Shown: positions 18,143 to 27,700 of the stretch, one piece after another
How positions within the stretch are numbered: position 1 is the first letter of the stretch
How the letters are laid out: every line of letters begins with the position of its first letter
NCBI GenBank assembly: GCA_963575745.1
Contig: CAUYUJ010008565.1
Coordinates: 10,001 to 39,299 of the forward strand
Direction: 5' to 3'
DNA: 29,299 nucleotides
Source: Prorocentrum cordatum
Taxonomy: Eukaryota; Sar; Dinophyceae; Prorocentrales; Prorocentraceae
Made by a program: the position numbers and the translations under genes
Notes under the pieces: model-generated
Database searches by the model: none
What the model was told of the DNA's origin: nothing
Seen by the model: the letters and a program-made list of their open reading frames with translations, nothing else

Positions 18143-19733
18143 ATGGCGGCTTCAGCAGACCTTCGAGGCATTCCGCTGGACGAGTATACTAGGCAGTGCC
18201 CGCCAGGATGGCGGCCATATGTTCGCAGTTATTCGCTGATCACCTACGAGGAGAAGTTGCGGCTCTGGATGAGAATGACAGACATCCCTGGCGACTGCCA
18301 GGGCAGCGTGGTTGTTGGCAGACTGAAGGGTTCGGCTTATCGCATCGCGATGAAGATACGGCTCAGGCGCCAGGACGGCAGCATGCTCTACCAGGACGAG
18401 GCGGTGAATGCGCTGGCGGAACCTGAGGATCTCAATGCTGGCCTATTGGCCACACCTTCAGGACTGCAGCAGATATTAGCGGATCTCAGAACGGCACTCG
18501 GCGACGACAGTCAAGACTTGCAGGCGTTCCACCTTGACAGATTCTTCGACCTACATCGTGGTTCGCACTCGCTCTTGGACTATCTAACGGCTTTCAAGTT
18601 ACGATATGAGGCAGCAGAAGAGCACGCGACGCTGAACATCAACCAAGTCGGTTTGACACACCTCTTGCTCGCCAAGGCTGGACTGGCTCCGAGATTCATA
18701 GACGACCTGATGCTCAAAGTAGACGGCGACAGGAGCCAGTTCACTGAGATTTAGAAGCTGTTGATGAAGTTCAGCAAAGGACAGAAGGAGATCGGCGACG
18801 GCGACACGCAGGGTATTTTATGACTTATGATGATGATGATGATGATGAAGACCCAGAATACAGCCAGGTTGAGTATTTCACGACGGAAGCTGGTACATAT
18901 ACGACTACACCCACGAGCAGGCATATTACCTCAACCTTGCTTCAGAGGACATGGATTATCTTTCATATATGGTTTCTGATTGCTGGGACGGCACTTGGAG
19001 TGCAAACGAGTTTCAGGCATGGTATTATCAAGATGATGAAGATTACGAACAGGATGAAGATCATGATGACGAAGAAGCTCTACTCGATGACCCACTCGAC
19101 GGCCCTCCTCATGATCTGGCTTTCTACGGCAAATACGGAGGGCGACGAAAAGGCAAAGGCTACGGTAATGGTAAAGGTGGCTACGGATTTCGTCGCAGGA
19201 GTTCAAGCAAAGGTGGCAAAGGCAAGAACAGATCACGCACGTTTGGTCGTGGAAAGGCAGGTGGCAAGGATCGGCGAGGACGCGATTATTATGGTAACAA
19301 GGGCAAGAGTAAGGGCAAAGGCAAAGGCAAGAAGGGCAAAGGTACAGGCTCGGATGATCGACATGGCCCTGTGATGGACTTGCATCAAGGATCTGGACAG
19401 CAACCTCAAGTTCCAGCAGGATCGGCCGTACATAACACGCGAGGTTCAGGATCAAGCTCTGGATGTGACAAGTGCGGCAGCCGGTGGCACAGCGTGAAGG
19501 ATTGCCCGGTCAACCAAAGCTTCCAGCAGAAAAGGTTTCCTGGTCGGACTTGGCACCAACACCGCGAAGGACACGACGGCGACAGACATCGCGCTGCCAC
19601 CTCCTTCGACACCTTCGGACGGCTTCGACAGCATAACCCGACATCCAGGAGCAGTGGCAGAACAACGATACTTGACGGCAATCAGGAAAGAAGAAGCGAG
19701 AATCGAGGAGGAGACTCACGGCATGGCCACTGA
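18143..19733 (+). pseudogene. Copia gag, broken by stop and frame changes
   Basis: The Gag shell protein would bind and package the element RNA. The first frame (18143-18754) encodes a Gag-like helical core (LDYLTAFKLRYEAAEEHA, LTHLLLAKAGLAPRFIDDL). It ends at a TAG that most simply arose from CAG, since the frame continues KLLMKFSKGQKE. Sense then moves to a second frame at about 18820 with an Asp run and YSQVEYF, and near 18895 to a third, which reads on as an acidic part, a Gly/Lys/Arg-rich part (about 19140-19350) and a CCHC knuckle CDKCGSRWHSVKDC (19464-19505). The third frame ends at 19733. The start ATG at 18143 suits the 280-bp leader. At least one stop and two frame changes make this gag non-functional as read. 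Confidence 0.8.
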
Positions 19734-22700
19734 AAAGGACATCGCAGGCTATGACGGCAAGGATCCCTGGTTCGAACAGCAGTCAGATCCATGGCGACCA
19801 TCGCCTCGACCTCCGACTCGACCGAACTCGAGCGACGCCGGCTCCTGGCAGAATATCCCCTCGGAGCAGGCCTCGGACGCTCACACCACAATCTCGGGCG
19901 ACAAGTCCACGCAGGAGCGCATCTTCGACTTCGGCGAGGCGACGGTCTCGAAGTTCTTTCGGAACGAGAAGAAGCATGCTATGTTCGGGCTGGGCCTCCC
20001 TACTCAGCAGCAGTACCCAGATCTACCCGCAGCGCGATCGACCAGCAGAGCAGAAGCAAGCTCAAGCTCGATCGACAAAAACAACTCAGCGTTTGTCCTC
20101 AGCATCTTCAGCGAGCGCGAGGACACCTTCGAGGCGTACCATCTTGTCAGAGGTCGACAGCGCAAAGGATTCATCATCGACCCTGGAGCGGCTTCTGGCA
20201 TCTGCGGCACAGATACGTTGCTGCAGCACAATGGCAAGGACACTCAGAACTACAAGATCACCCCAGGATCAGGCAGCTTTACGGGTATCAATGGCAGACC
20301 CACTTCTGGACTGGGACATGTGGCACAGAAGGCTCGGTGCTCTCGTCTCGAGTTGGTCTGGCACGGCGACCTCATCGGCGAGAGCGGCTCCAACTGCCCG
20401 TTCCTGCTGCCGCTGCCTCCTCTGGTTCACTACAGAGCTCTACTCGTGCATGGACTCACAGATGACGGCAATGGAGCTCTTGTGCTGGCCTCTGACAGTG
20501 ACCCGTCGGACGTGCATGTGGTCAGGGTCCTTTTCACGGACAGCAGCCACTACCTGTTGCCGACGGACGATCCCGAAGGTCAGCAGCGCGAGGAACCAGC
20601 AGTTTCAGCTCAAGTGGTCGAGATGCTGACGCACACAGTGAAGAACATCAACGCCAAGATGATCAAGGCAGATACTGCGGCATTTGTTTCCTCTTGCGCC
20701 CAGGAGGACCAGAGTTCAACTCCGCAGAAGACACACCTCATGGCGTCAACATCCTCGGCGCCAAGGGACGGCAGCACTACCGGACAAGAAGCGCCAGTGG
20801 ACAGTGCACTTACCAGGGCAGCGATATTCACTGGCACAGCTGAACACCACGGCATGCTTCGGCACTGGGGCGGTCAGGTTTACGTGGAGGACAGCTTCCC
20901 GGATTACCTCTCCAGCGAGCACGTGGCGTGGCTGAAGCAGAGATATAAGGACATCCCAGAGGAGTTCTACACCAAGACAGGCTACGAGGTCGTGACTCCA
21001 GACAGTTTCGACAAGTGGTTTCACATTCATCATGGCCTTCAAGTAGTCTGGGCTTTTCAAGAGCAGTGGTCTGGATCAGGAAGGCTCTCATTATCAGCAG
21101 TAAGGTCCGGACTCACAGTGCTCTTTCCAGTCGACTACCGTTACGGCTGGGACCTCATGAACCCCGAGCATCGGAAGCTGGTGAGCAAGGTCCAGACCGT
21201 CTTCAAGCCCATAGTCAAGCTCTCATCTCCAGATTGCAGGCTATGGACAGCCATGAGCAACATGCGAGGAGCTGGAGTTGCAGCAGCCGAACGACAAGCA
21301 GAGTTTCCTATGTTGGAGTGGCTTTATCACGACAACGTCGTTCAAGATCAAGACGGACATGGCTACATCAACGAGAACGGCTTGCGCTCCCAGCTCTGGA
21401 CACAGTCACCGCTGAAGCAGAATCAGGACATCGTCAGCAATAGGACTCGGCGAGTCGATGGATGTGCTCACGGCTGCGTGAACACTAACAACGAACCGCT
21501 GGAGAAGCCCTACAGGCTCGACGCCAACATACAGCTGAAGAAGACCATCCGACGATGCCCTGGTCATGGAGTTCAACGACATGCAGTTATCGAGGGCTCA
21601 GTACCAGGCACGAGCTCCAAGACTGCAGCTCTTACTACGGTATACACTCGCACGATGTGCCGGGCACTCATCAGCGACATCACCTCCTTCGCGCGCAAGT
21701 TCACCTGCGCTCTGATGCTGGCGACGCTTGTGTACAGCAACATCGACATACATCACGGAGGCCCGAACACAGAAGCAGTGCGAGTTCAGCTACTTCACCC
21801 TAAGGCGACGGCACCACAGCTCGGCAGCGACGGTGCGGCGGCATACGACATCACTACGGTTACTGACGGCTTTCTGGAACCTGGACAATGGCGTGGATTT
21901 CACACCGGGCTCAAGCTGGCACTTCCAGCAGGCACTGCTGGCCAGCTATGGCCTCGGTCGGGCCTGGCGTTGAGGCGAGGTCTCGGCATCAACGGAGGAG
22001 TTATCGACGCTGACTACAGAGGTGAGCTCATCGTGATATTGGAAAATCGTGGCAAGTCTCGCTTTGTATGCCAGAGTGGCGACAGGATTGCTCAGCTCAT
22101 GATCGTGCAGATCCAGACTCCACCAGTACAGCTCAACGACCACATCGACGAGGACGAGACCGAGCGCGGCAAGAATGGTTTTGGCAGTACTGGACTACAC
22201 ACTCAGAAGAACGACACGGAGATCTTCTGGGCCTGCCCTAAGTGCAAGTACGGCGGCGAGCGTGAGCACAGCAGAATTCCAGGGAACTGCAAGCTGGCAC
22301 CTAAAGCAGATCCCAGACGGACGTTGACGCGACCAGCGGCCAAGGCACCAGCAGCCACGGCAGCAGCAGCACCAGCAGCGTCAGCTCCACCTCGACAGCT
22401 AGCACCACCGGCTCCAGCACCCGATCCACGACCATTAGAAAATTTTGACGAGAACATCCTACAACCACCATCAAATTCGGCTTCGGCATCAAGCTCAGCA
22501 GCAGCACCAGCAGCACCAGCAGCAGCCGTAGTACCTGCGACGCGAGAAATACAACCACTACAGCGACCAGCCAACGGCACTGTCAAGATGAAGCTGGCCT
22601 ACGACCGGCTACGGCGAGTCAAGGTAGACGACTTCACCATGAACATTCACGAGCAGCTGAAGAACTTGGATCAGATATGGTTGGCTCGTATTCTTGCAGA

Positions 22701-24291
22701 CCTGGCAGGACAGCACACAGGAATACTCACAGCGCCCAATACTCAGCAGCAGCTCGACCTGGGCGACAACACCGACGGCACCGCTCAAATGTTGATCGAG
22801 CTCCTGAGACCACTGATGGACGTCGACTCACTGCACATCACCTTTCAGCCGAACAGCTTGGAGACATCCAACACCACCTCGATAGATGACAGCCCGTTTC
22901 GAGTTACCTTCCTCGGCGCAGATATCGACAAGTGGGAATCTTCGGCATTAGAACGACTTGACGGACTCACTCCAGCACAGCAGCATCACGGCATTCGAGG
23001 ACACAAGTGGCTTATCGTGGCTCAAGGTCATGCACCACCACCTACAATGGAGGAAGACGCTGAGCGGAGGATCCTACCGAGGCTCAAGCTCATCACCACA
23101 CCTCCGAGCTTCGACTTCACCAAGTTGAGGCAACAGCTGAAGGAGACGGAGTCCGACGCCGAACGATTCCGCCTGCTGAAGGGTCTTCATGAACGACTTC
23201 GGCACGAGCAGCTACCAGGCATGGAGAAGTTTTTCAGGCGGCTCGGTGTACCGGACAAGTGTCTGGAGCTGGCCAAGCAGGTCATTGCGGCATGTGAGGA
23301 GTGCAACGACTGGGCACCCATAGCGACCAAGCCCAAGTATCGAGCAGAGTTGGCAGGTTGGTTCGGCGAAGTCATGGTGTGCGACCTCTTCTTCATATTT
23401 GGTAAGACCTTCCTGCTCATGGTCGACGAGGCGATCAGATGGAAGTTGGCCGAAGTACTACCCAAGAAGGACGCGTTCCACATAGCCCAGGCAATGCTAC
23501 GAGCTTGGTTTCGATACTTCGGACCTCCTAAGTGCATCAAGTTCGATCAAGAAGGCGGCGTTCGCTCAGACGACTTTGCAGTGGTGTGCGACCGCTACAG
23601 CATACACAGACAGCTGGGCGGCTCGGATGATTCAGGCAAGCACACAGTCACGGGGCTTGCAGAACGACACATCGGCCTCATCAAGACATCGTCGTTGAAG
23701 TGCAAGACCAGTGCGGCCAAGCAAGGTCTCGTGGTGCCCGACGAGGACATAGTGTTCGAGTGTACGACGTGCCAGAACTTTATGCTTGAGTACGGTGGAT
23801 ACACACCATCTCAGTGCTTGCAAGGACAGAATCCTCGTGGCTTCTTTGATCACGGCTCCAACTCCACTCTTGCCATCGACGGCGCGCGCGACACGACACC
23901 AGACACCTTCGAGTCCTACCTCAGGCTCAGGATGATGGCCAAGGCGGCAGTTCAGAAGGCAGTCATCGAGCAGCGCATCGCAGAGGCTAACAACACCAAG
24001 GTGCAGATCCTTTCAGACGTGGCCAAGCTACGACCCTTGCAAGACTTCGTCGATCTGTACCGAGTTCCTGATCGCAAGGACGCGCCCGGGTGGAGAGGAC
24101 CGTGCGACCTACTGGACATCAACCTGAAGGAGAACGTGGCGATCGATCGTCAAACACCAGTCCATGCCATACATCGTTCCGCTCAGGCATGTGCGACCAC
24201 ATCAGGCACGATCGTATGCGGTCACAGTGGCGTGCCCACCGACTCACATGCTGATGGACGGAGAAGGTGGATGGCAGGACAACATGCATGA
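19498..24291 (+). CDS. Copia polyprotein part 1: protease, MTase-like segment, dUTPase, integrase
   Basis: The frame is open from 19498 and overlaps the gag frame by about 235 bp in the +1 frame. Aspartic protease: FIIDPGAASG (Asp codon 20179), with Pro where Thr or Ser is usual. Methyltransferase-like segment: about 21100-21400. dUTPase: 21775-22197. Zinc motif: CPKC...H...C (about 22234-22290), then an Ala/Pro linker. Integrase: a His/Cys pair region (LHERLRH at 23188, CEEC at 23293-23304), then Asp 23383 (VCDLFF), Asp 23545 (KFDQEGG) and Glu 23662 (LAERHIG), and a C-terminal WRGPCDLLDI segment. Sense leaves this frame at the GATC duplication near 24141, so the last 50 residues to the stop at 24291 are out of frame. 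It has no clear own start and was presumably made as a Gag-Pol fusion. Confidence 0.88.
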   Translation, partial: RIARSTKASSRKGFLVGLGTNTAKDTTATDIALPPPSTPSDGFDSITRHPGAVAEQRYLTAIRKEEARIEEETHGMATEKDIAGYDGKDPWFEQQSDPWRPSPRPPTRPNSSDAGSWQNIPSEQASDAHTTISGDKSTQERIFDFGEATVSKFFRNEKKHAMFGLGLPTQQQYPDLPAARSTSRAEASSSSIDKNNSAFVLSIFSEREDTFEAYHLVRGRQRKGFIIDPGAASGICGTDTLLQHNGKDTQNYKITPGSGSFTGINGRPTSGLGHVAQKARCSRLELVWHGDLIGESGSNCPFLLPLPPLVHYRALLVHGLTDDGNGALVLASDSDPSDVHVVRVLFTDSSHYLLPTDDPEGQQREEPAVSAQVVEMLTHTVKNINAKMIKADTAAFVSSCAQEDQSSTPQKTHLMASTSSAPRDGSTTGQEAPVDSALTRAAIFTGTAEHHGMLRHWGGQVYVEDSFPDYLSSEHVAWLKQRYKDIPEEFYTKTGYEVVTPDSFDKWFHIHHGLQVVWAFQEQWSGSGRLSLSAVRSGLTVLFPVDYRYGWDLMNPEHRKLVSKVQTVFKPIVKLSSPDCRLWTAMSNMRGAGVAAAERQAEFPMLEWLYHDNVVQDQDGHGYINENGLRSQLWTQSPLKQNQDIVSNRTRRVDGCAHGCVNTNNEPLEKPYRLDANIQLKKTIRRCPGHGVQRHAVIEGSVPGTSSKTAALTTVYTRTMCRALISDITSFARKFTCALMLATLVYSNIDIHHGGPNTEAVRVQLLHPKATAPQLGSDGAAAYDITTVTDGFLEPGQWRGFHTGLKLALPAGTAGQLWPRSGLALRRGLGINGGVIDADYRGELIVILENRGKSRFVCQSGDRIAQLMIVQIQTPPVQLNDHIDEDETERGKNGFGSTGLHTQKNDTEIFWACPKCKYGGEREHSRIPGNCKLAPKADPRRTLTRPAAKAPAATAAAAPAASAPPRQLAPPAPAPDPRPLENFDENILQPPSNSASASSSAAAPAAPAAAVVPATREIQPLQRPANGTVKMKLAYDRLRRVKVDDFTMNIHEQLKNLDQIWLARILADLAGQHTGILTAPNTQQQLDLGDNTDGTAQMLIELLRPLMDVDSLHITFQPNSLETSNTTSIDDSPFRVTFLGADIDKWESSALERLDGLTPAQQHHGIRGHKWLIVAQGHAPPPTMEEDAERRILPRLKLITTPPSFDFTKLRQQLKETESDAERFRLLKGLHERLRHEQLPGMEKFFRRLGVPDKCLELAKQVIAACEECNDWAPIATKPKYRAELAGWFGEVMVCDLFFIFGKTFLLMVDEAIRWKLAEVLPKKDAFHIAQAMLRAWFRYFGPPKCIKFDQEGGVRSDDFAVVCDRYSIHRQLGGSDDSGKHTVTGLAERHIGLIKTSSLKCKTSAAKQGLVVPDEDIVFECTTCQNFMLEYGGYTPSQCLQGQNPRGFFDHGSNSTLAIDGARDTTPDTFESYLRLRMMAKAAVQKAVIEQRIAEANNTKVQILSDVAKLRPLQDFVDLYRVPDRKDAPGWRGPCDLLDINLKENVAIDRQTPVHAIHRSAQACATTSGTIVCGHSGVPTDSHADGRRRWMAGQHA
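20155..20560 (+). other. Domain: retropepsin-like aspartic protease
   Basis: The core motif IIDPGAASGICG surrounds the catalytic Asp codon at 20179. The Asp-Pro-Gly-Ala form differs from the textbook Asp-Thr/Ser-Gly-Ala. The position just after Gag fits a copia protease. The downstream boundary is approximate. Confidence 0.7.
21050..21470 (+). other. Domain: cytosine-DNA-methyltransferase-like segment (degenerate)
   Basis: Seen in order: YRYGWDLMNPEHR, KPIVKLSSPDCRLW (Cys codon 21235), and GYINENGLRSQLW (Glu-Asn at 21373-21378). Spacing and motif character resemble motif IV (Pro-Cys) and motif VI (Glu-Asn-Val) of C5-methyltransferases. From memory, related blocks with GWD, SPPC and ENP occur in polyproteins of dinoflagellate and stramenopile copia elements. 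A clear SAM-binding FxGxG motif is missing, and Pro-Asp-Cys replaces Pro-Pro-Cys. Activity is doubtful. Homology is an inference. Confidence 0.4.
21775..22197 (+). other. Domain: trimeric-type dUTPase within the copia polyprotein
   Basis: dUTPase hydrolyses dUTP to dUMP and pyrophosphate, keeping uracil out of newly made DNA and feeding thymidylate synthesis. All five signature motifs are present in order and at normal spacing over 141 codons: SDGAAAYDI (1), WPRSGLALRRG (2), GVIDADYRGEL with the catalytic Asp (3), SGDRIAQLMI (4) and RGKNGFGSTG (5). It is in frame with protease upstream and integrase downstream, without any stop, so it is part of the polyprotein and not a separate host gene. 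It shows no decay although gag is broken, suggesting recent selection in the source lineage. Confidence 0.92.
22220..22570 (+). other. Domain: CCHC-type zinc motif and Ala/Pro linker
   Basis: ACPKCKYGGEREHSRIPGNC gives Cys-x2-Cys, a His and a closing Cys. It is distinct from the Gag knuckle. It is followed by about 90 residues rich in Ala, Pro and Ser, with GCA/CCA codon repeats (22330-22530). The function is unknown; it may be a nucleic-acid contact between the dUTPase and integrase modules. Confidence 0.6.
23188..24135 (+). other. Domain: retroviral-type integrase
   Basis: An N-terminal His/Cys zinc region (His 23188, CEEC at 23293-23304), the catalytic triad Asp 23383, Asp 23545 and Glu 23662, and a C-terminal WRGPCDLLDI segment typical of an SH3-like tail. 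Spacing between the two Asp codons is 53 residues and between Asp and Glu 38, close to the family norm of 35. All catalytic residues are intact. Confidence 0.87.
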
Positions 24292-24790
24292 CGATGTGTA
24301 CACGACATTGCACGGCTTACTTGACATCGTTGATGGCCAGGCACCAGGCACCACGATCACGGTTGGAATGGTTCACGACGCCAGCGGTATGCAGATTGTT
24401 GTGCCGAACGACTTCGAGATCTACACTCCCGAGGTCTTTCGTCTGGCAGCTCAAGTAGGCGAGGTTATGCTACAGCTGGCGGCTCCAAGGGCCATCAGGT
24501 TCGGCACGCAACTGCACAACATCAACACCTATCACGGCATCAATCGAGGAGTCATCCTAGCATGGGTTCGACGAGATCGACTCAGCTACCAAGTACGACA
24601 AGTGGACCTGGGACATACTCTGCGGCTGGCGACTATCTTGCCAGACGCGCCGAGCAACTACTCGTTCATCATCTATGTCTCAGAGCAGTACGAGGACACG
24701 GTTGTTCAGGACGCAGCACCAGACCTTTCGGACATCTCGAGCATTGAGCGGATAGACGACGCGCCCTGGACACCTCCTACGCAGTTTTGT
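24143..24790 (+). pseudogene. Copia polyprotein part 2 (displaced frame): integrase tail and unknown region
   Basis: After the GATC duplication, sense continues in this frame: SIVKHQSMPYIVPLRHVRPHQA fits the integrase C terminus. Then come about 180 residues with DDVYTTLHGLLDIVDG, TVGMVHDASG, NTYHGINRGVILAWVRR and DLSDISSIERIDDAPWTPP. I do not recognise a named domain. Its place between integrase and the RT linker, and its composition, indicate a genuine part of the polyprotein. The frame stays open to 24853, but sense moves back to the previous frame at about 24785. Confidence 0.7.
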
Positions 24791-27700
24791 CATCACCGAC
24801 TCCGACGGAGTGGTGGAAGCCTCCAGGCTACGACGACACGGTCATGGAAGTAGGTGAACCACCACAGCCTCCTCAACCACCACAGCCTCCAGGACGACCA
24901 CCACAGATACCTCGACAGCCAGTGCTACCACGTTCGGCTTTCTCACCGAATGACCAGTCGCAGCACATGGATAGCACGCTTGAGACAGTGTCAAGGTCTG
25001 GTACCTCTATCTTGGCGCCACCTGCGCCTCCTCGACCCCCAGACGATCGTCCAGGTCGGCCTGTGCCAGACGGTGGACAAAAGCGAGCTGTGGTGGCAGA
25101 TCACGATATCAGCATATCTGATGAAGAGTTTGTTCCGCGACGACCAGCACCAAGTCGAACCCCGACTTCACCAAAGGCAGCTGCACCACCGCAGCAGATT
25201 CCAACGACACCGATATTTCCAGCACCTCATGCTCCAGCATCACTAGACTGGCGACAAGTGGCGCTTCCTGGCTCACCAGTGGGCTTGGACGCGTCTATAT
25301 CAGACCCTGTGACATCAGAGGCAGAAGCTCGTGAACGTGACGACGACAGATCTCGGACACAGACATCCATCCTGAAACGCGGCATGCGTGAACGAAGAGA
25401 TCAGCGCGCCAAGTTCGACAATCCAGGTATGAGCTCATCTTCAGCACCATCGAGCGGATCACAGGCGGCAGCATCGTCGGGCGAGCAGGGTCCTGTGTTG
25501 CCTATCGCCGAAGCAGCTCAAGGTGAAGGCACCGACCCAGTCGATGACCATGATTGGAGCAGGTCTCGCAGGCTCGACACGGACACGAATCAAGCACAGG
25601 ATGCAGCGGAACATCCTACTATTGAATATCCAGCTCCACCAGAGCAAGTACAAGAAGCAGTTGATCAACCTACAATTGAGTATCCATCTCACCCTGATCA
25701 AGCAGCTGAAGCTGCAGAGCCGACTCTGGAGTATCCTCAGCACGACGACGAGCGGTCCAGATCGGTTCACCTTCCATTGCAGCAGAGCTTACCGGACGCG
25801 ACGATCGAGTACCCTCAGCAGCAGCCTCGGGACGACGACGAAGACAAGACCATCGACTACAACCCTGAACATGATGATAGGTCTCGGTCTGCCCATGGCA
25901 TCAAGCCTGAGGACCTTTACTCTGGATCGTCTGAAGTATTCTACTGCTCAGCTTGGCAGGAGTTGATTGGGCACCAGCAGTACTTCACCAAGCGCATCGA
26001 CTTAGTTCCCGAGCTCAAGGACTACGGGGGCGAGTACCACAAGTCTATGACGGAGCAGCAGGCACTCATAGCTGAACATTTCTACTCAGACGTCGAGGGT
26101 TTCAACCTCACTGATGGCGACGAACTACCAAGCAGCTGGACACGCAGCCAAGCTTACATATCCTTTGATGGACCTTTCCTCGAGGATCATTGCTTTTATC
26201 TCGACATCCTCACTGGCGAGTGTTTCGCATCGGCTTCGGACTCGCTCATCCTGAAGCCTAACGACGTGGTGGAAAACTTTGACCTGGTCGAAGCAGCAGA
26301 CCTCAAGGAGATCAAGCAGTTCGTCGAGGCGACTGTGTGGAAACCGATACCCATGAGCAAGTGCAAGCAGGATCCAGTTGATTGCGTCTGGGTCCGCAAG
26401 TGGAAGCAGATCAAGGTTGGCAACGAGATGAAGTGGATCATCAAGAGCAGACTGTGCGCAAGAGGCTTTCTTGACGGTCAAGGTGCATCACTTTCGAAGC
26501 GAGCTACGACGGCGACTCGGTTGTCACAGCGGCTTCTGGTCTCATTGGCAGCGATATATGATTTCACCATCGAGAGCTGGGACGTCACGGGCGCCTTCCT
26601 GCAGGGACTACCTTTCAAGGACATGTACGAGGTCTTGCGCAAGCGCGGCATCAAGACTCCAGAGCGACAGGTGTACATCATTCCACCAGCCAACGTCTGG
26701 CGACATCTCAGGAACATCGACCCCAAGACGTATCACGTTCCCTCACAGCAAGGCAGTTGGAACATGTGGGCTCTGGAGTGTCTCAAGGCAATGTATGGTC
26801 TGAACGACGCACCGTTGGCATTCCAGGTGGTCATGCAGATCTTCATGATAGAGACGCTTGGCGGCAGACCCTCGGCTTTCGACGACTGTTTTTACTTCTG
26901 GATGGAATCCCCAGGAGAACTCAAGGCAATTGCGACCTCGTATGTTGACGACAACAACAACGCGAGCAGCAACGAGTGGCTCAACAAGTCTTACAGCAAG
27001 TTCTCGGATAGATTCGGAGGAGCTACTAGACAGCAACCACCTATGAACCACGTGGGAGTCAGACATGAACAGACCGACTTCGGCATTCGAATGTCTCAGG
27101 ACGAGTTCTGTCAGAACCTCCAGCCAGTCCCTCTCGGCATGCTTCGAGCAGCTCAGGACGACTCTCCACTTACTTCCACGGAGCTCAAGGCATGTCGCGG
27201 ACTCCTGGGCGGGTTGCTGTGGTTATGTCAGACACGACTGGGCGCGATTGCAGATACGGTCATTATCCAGCAGAATACGGCATCAGCAACGATCAAGCAC
27301 ATCAAGATGGCCAACACTCTACTAGCTCGTGTGAAGAAGTACTCGGCAAACGTGGGGCTCTACTTTCCGAAGATCTCTCCACCATTCGTGATAGACACGG
27401 TGGCAGATTCGAGTGGAGCTACCTCAGGAAGCTCTTACGCTCAAGAGGCAGTACTTATCTTGTTGGGCTCGGACAAGCGCGTGCAGTTTGTGCCGGCGAC
27501 GTCGATTCACTACCAGCAGGTGTGCGACTCCAAGCAGCAGCTCAGCAAGTTCTGCCACATCATAGCTTCGCTATCTCATAAGGCCAAGAGAGTTTCAGGC
27601 AGCACGCCACGGGCTGAGACGTTGGCAGGTGTAGTTGGCAAAGAGTTGGCACAGATGATTGCTGTGCGACTGACGGAGTTGTTTGCCCCGGGCATCCAAC

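Noticed and set aside
17833-18192. Small open frame overlapping the left LTR
   Set aside because: Lies in the LTR, primer site and gag leader in a frame without Gag similarity.
21775-22197. A host dUTPase gene or exon inserted by chance in the element
   Set aside because: In frame with protease-side and integrase-side coding, no stops, introns or junction repeats visible; part of the polyprotein is the simpler reading.
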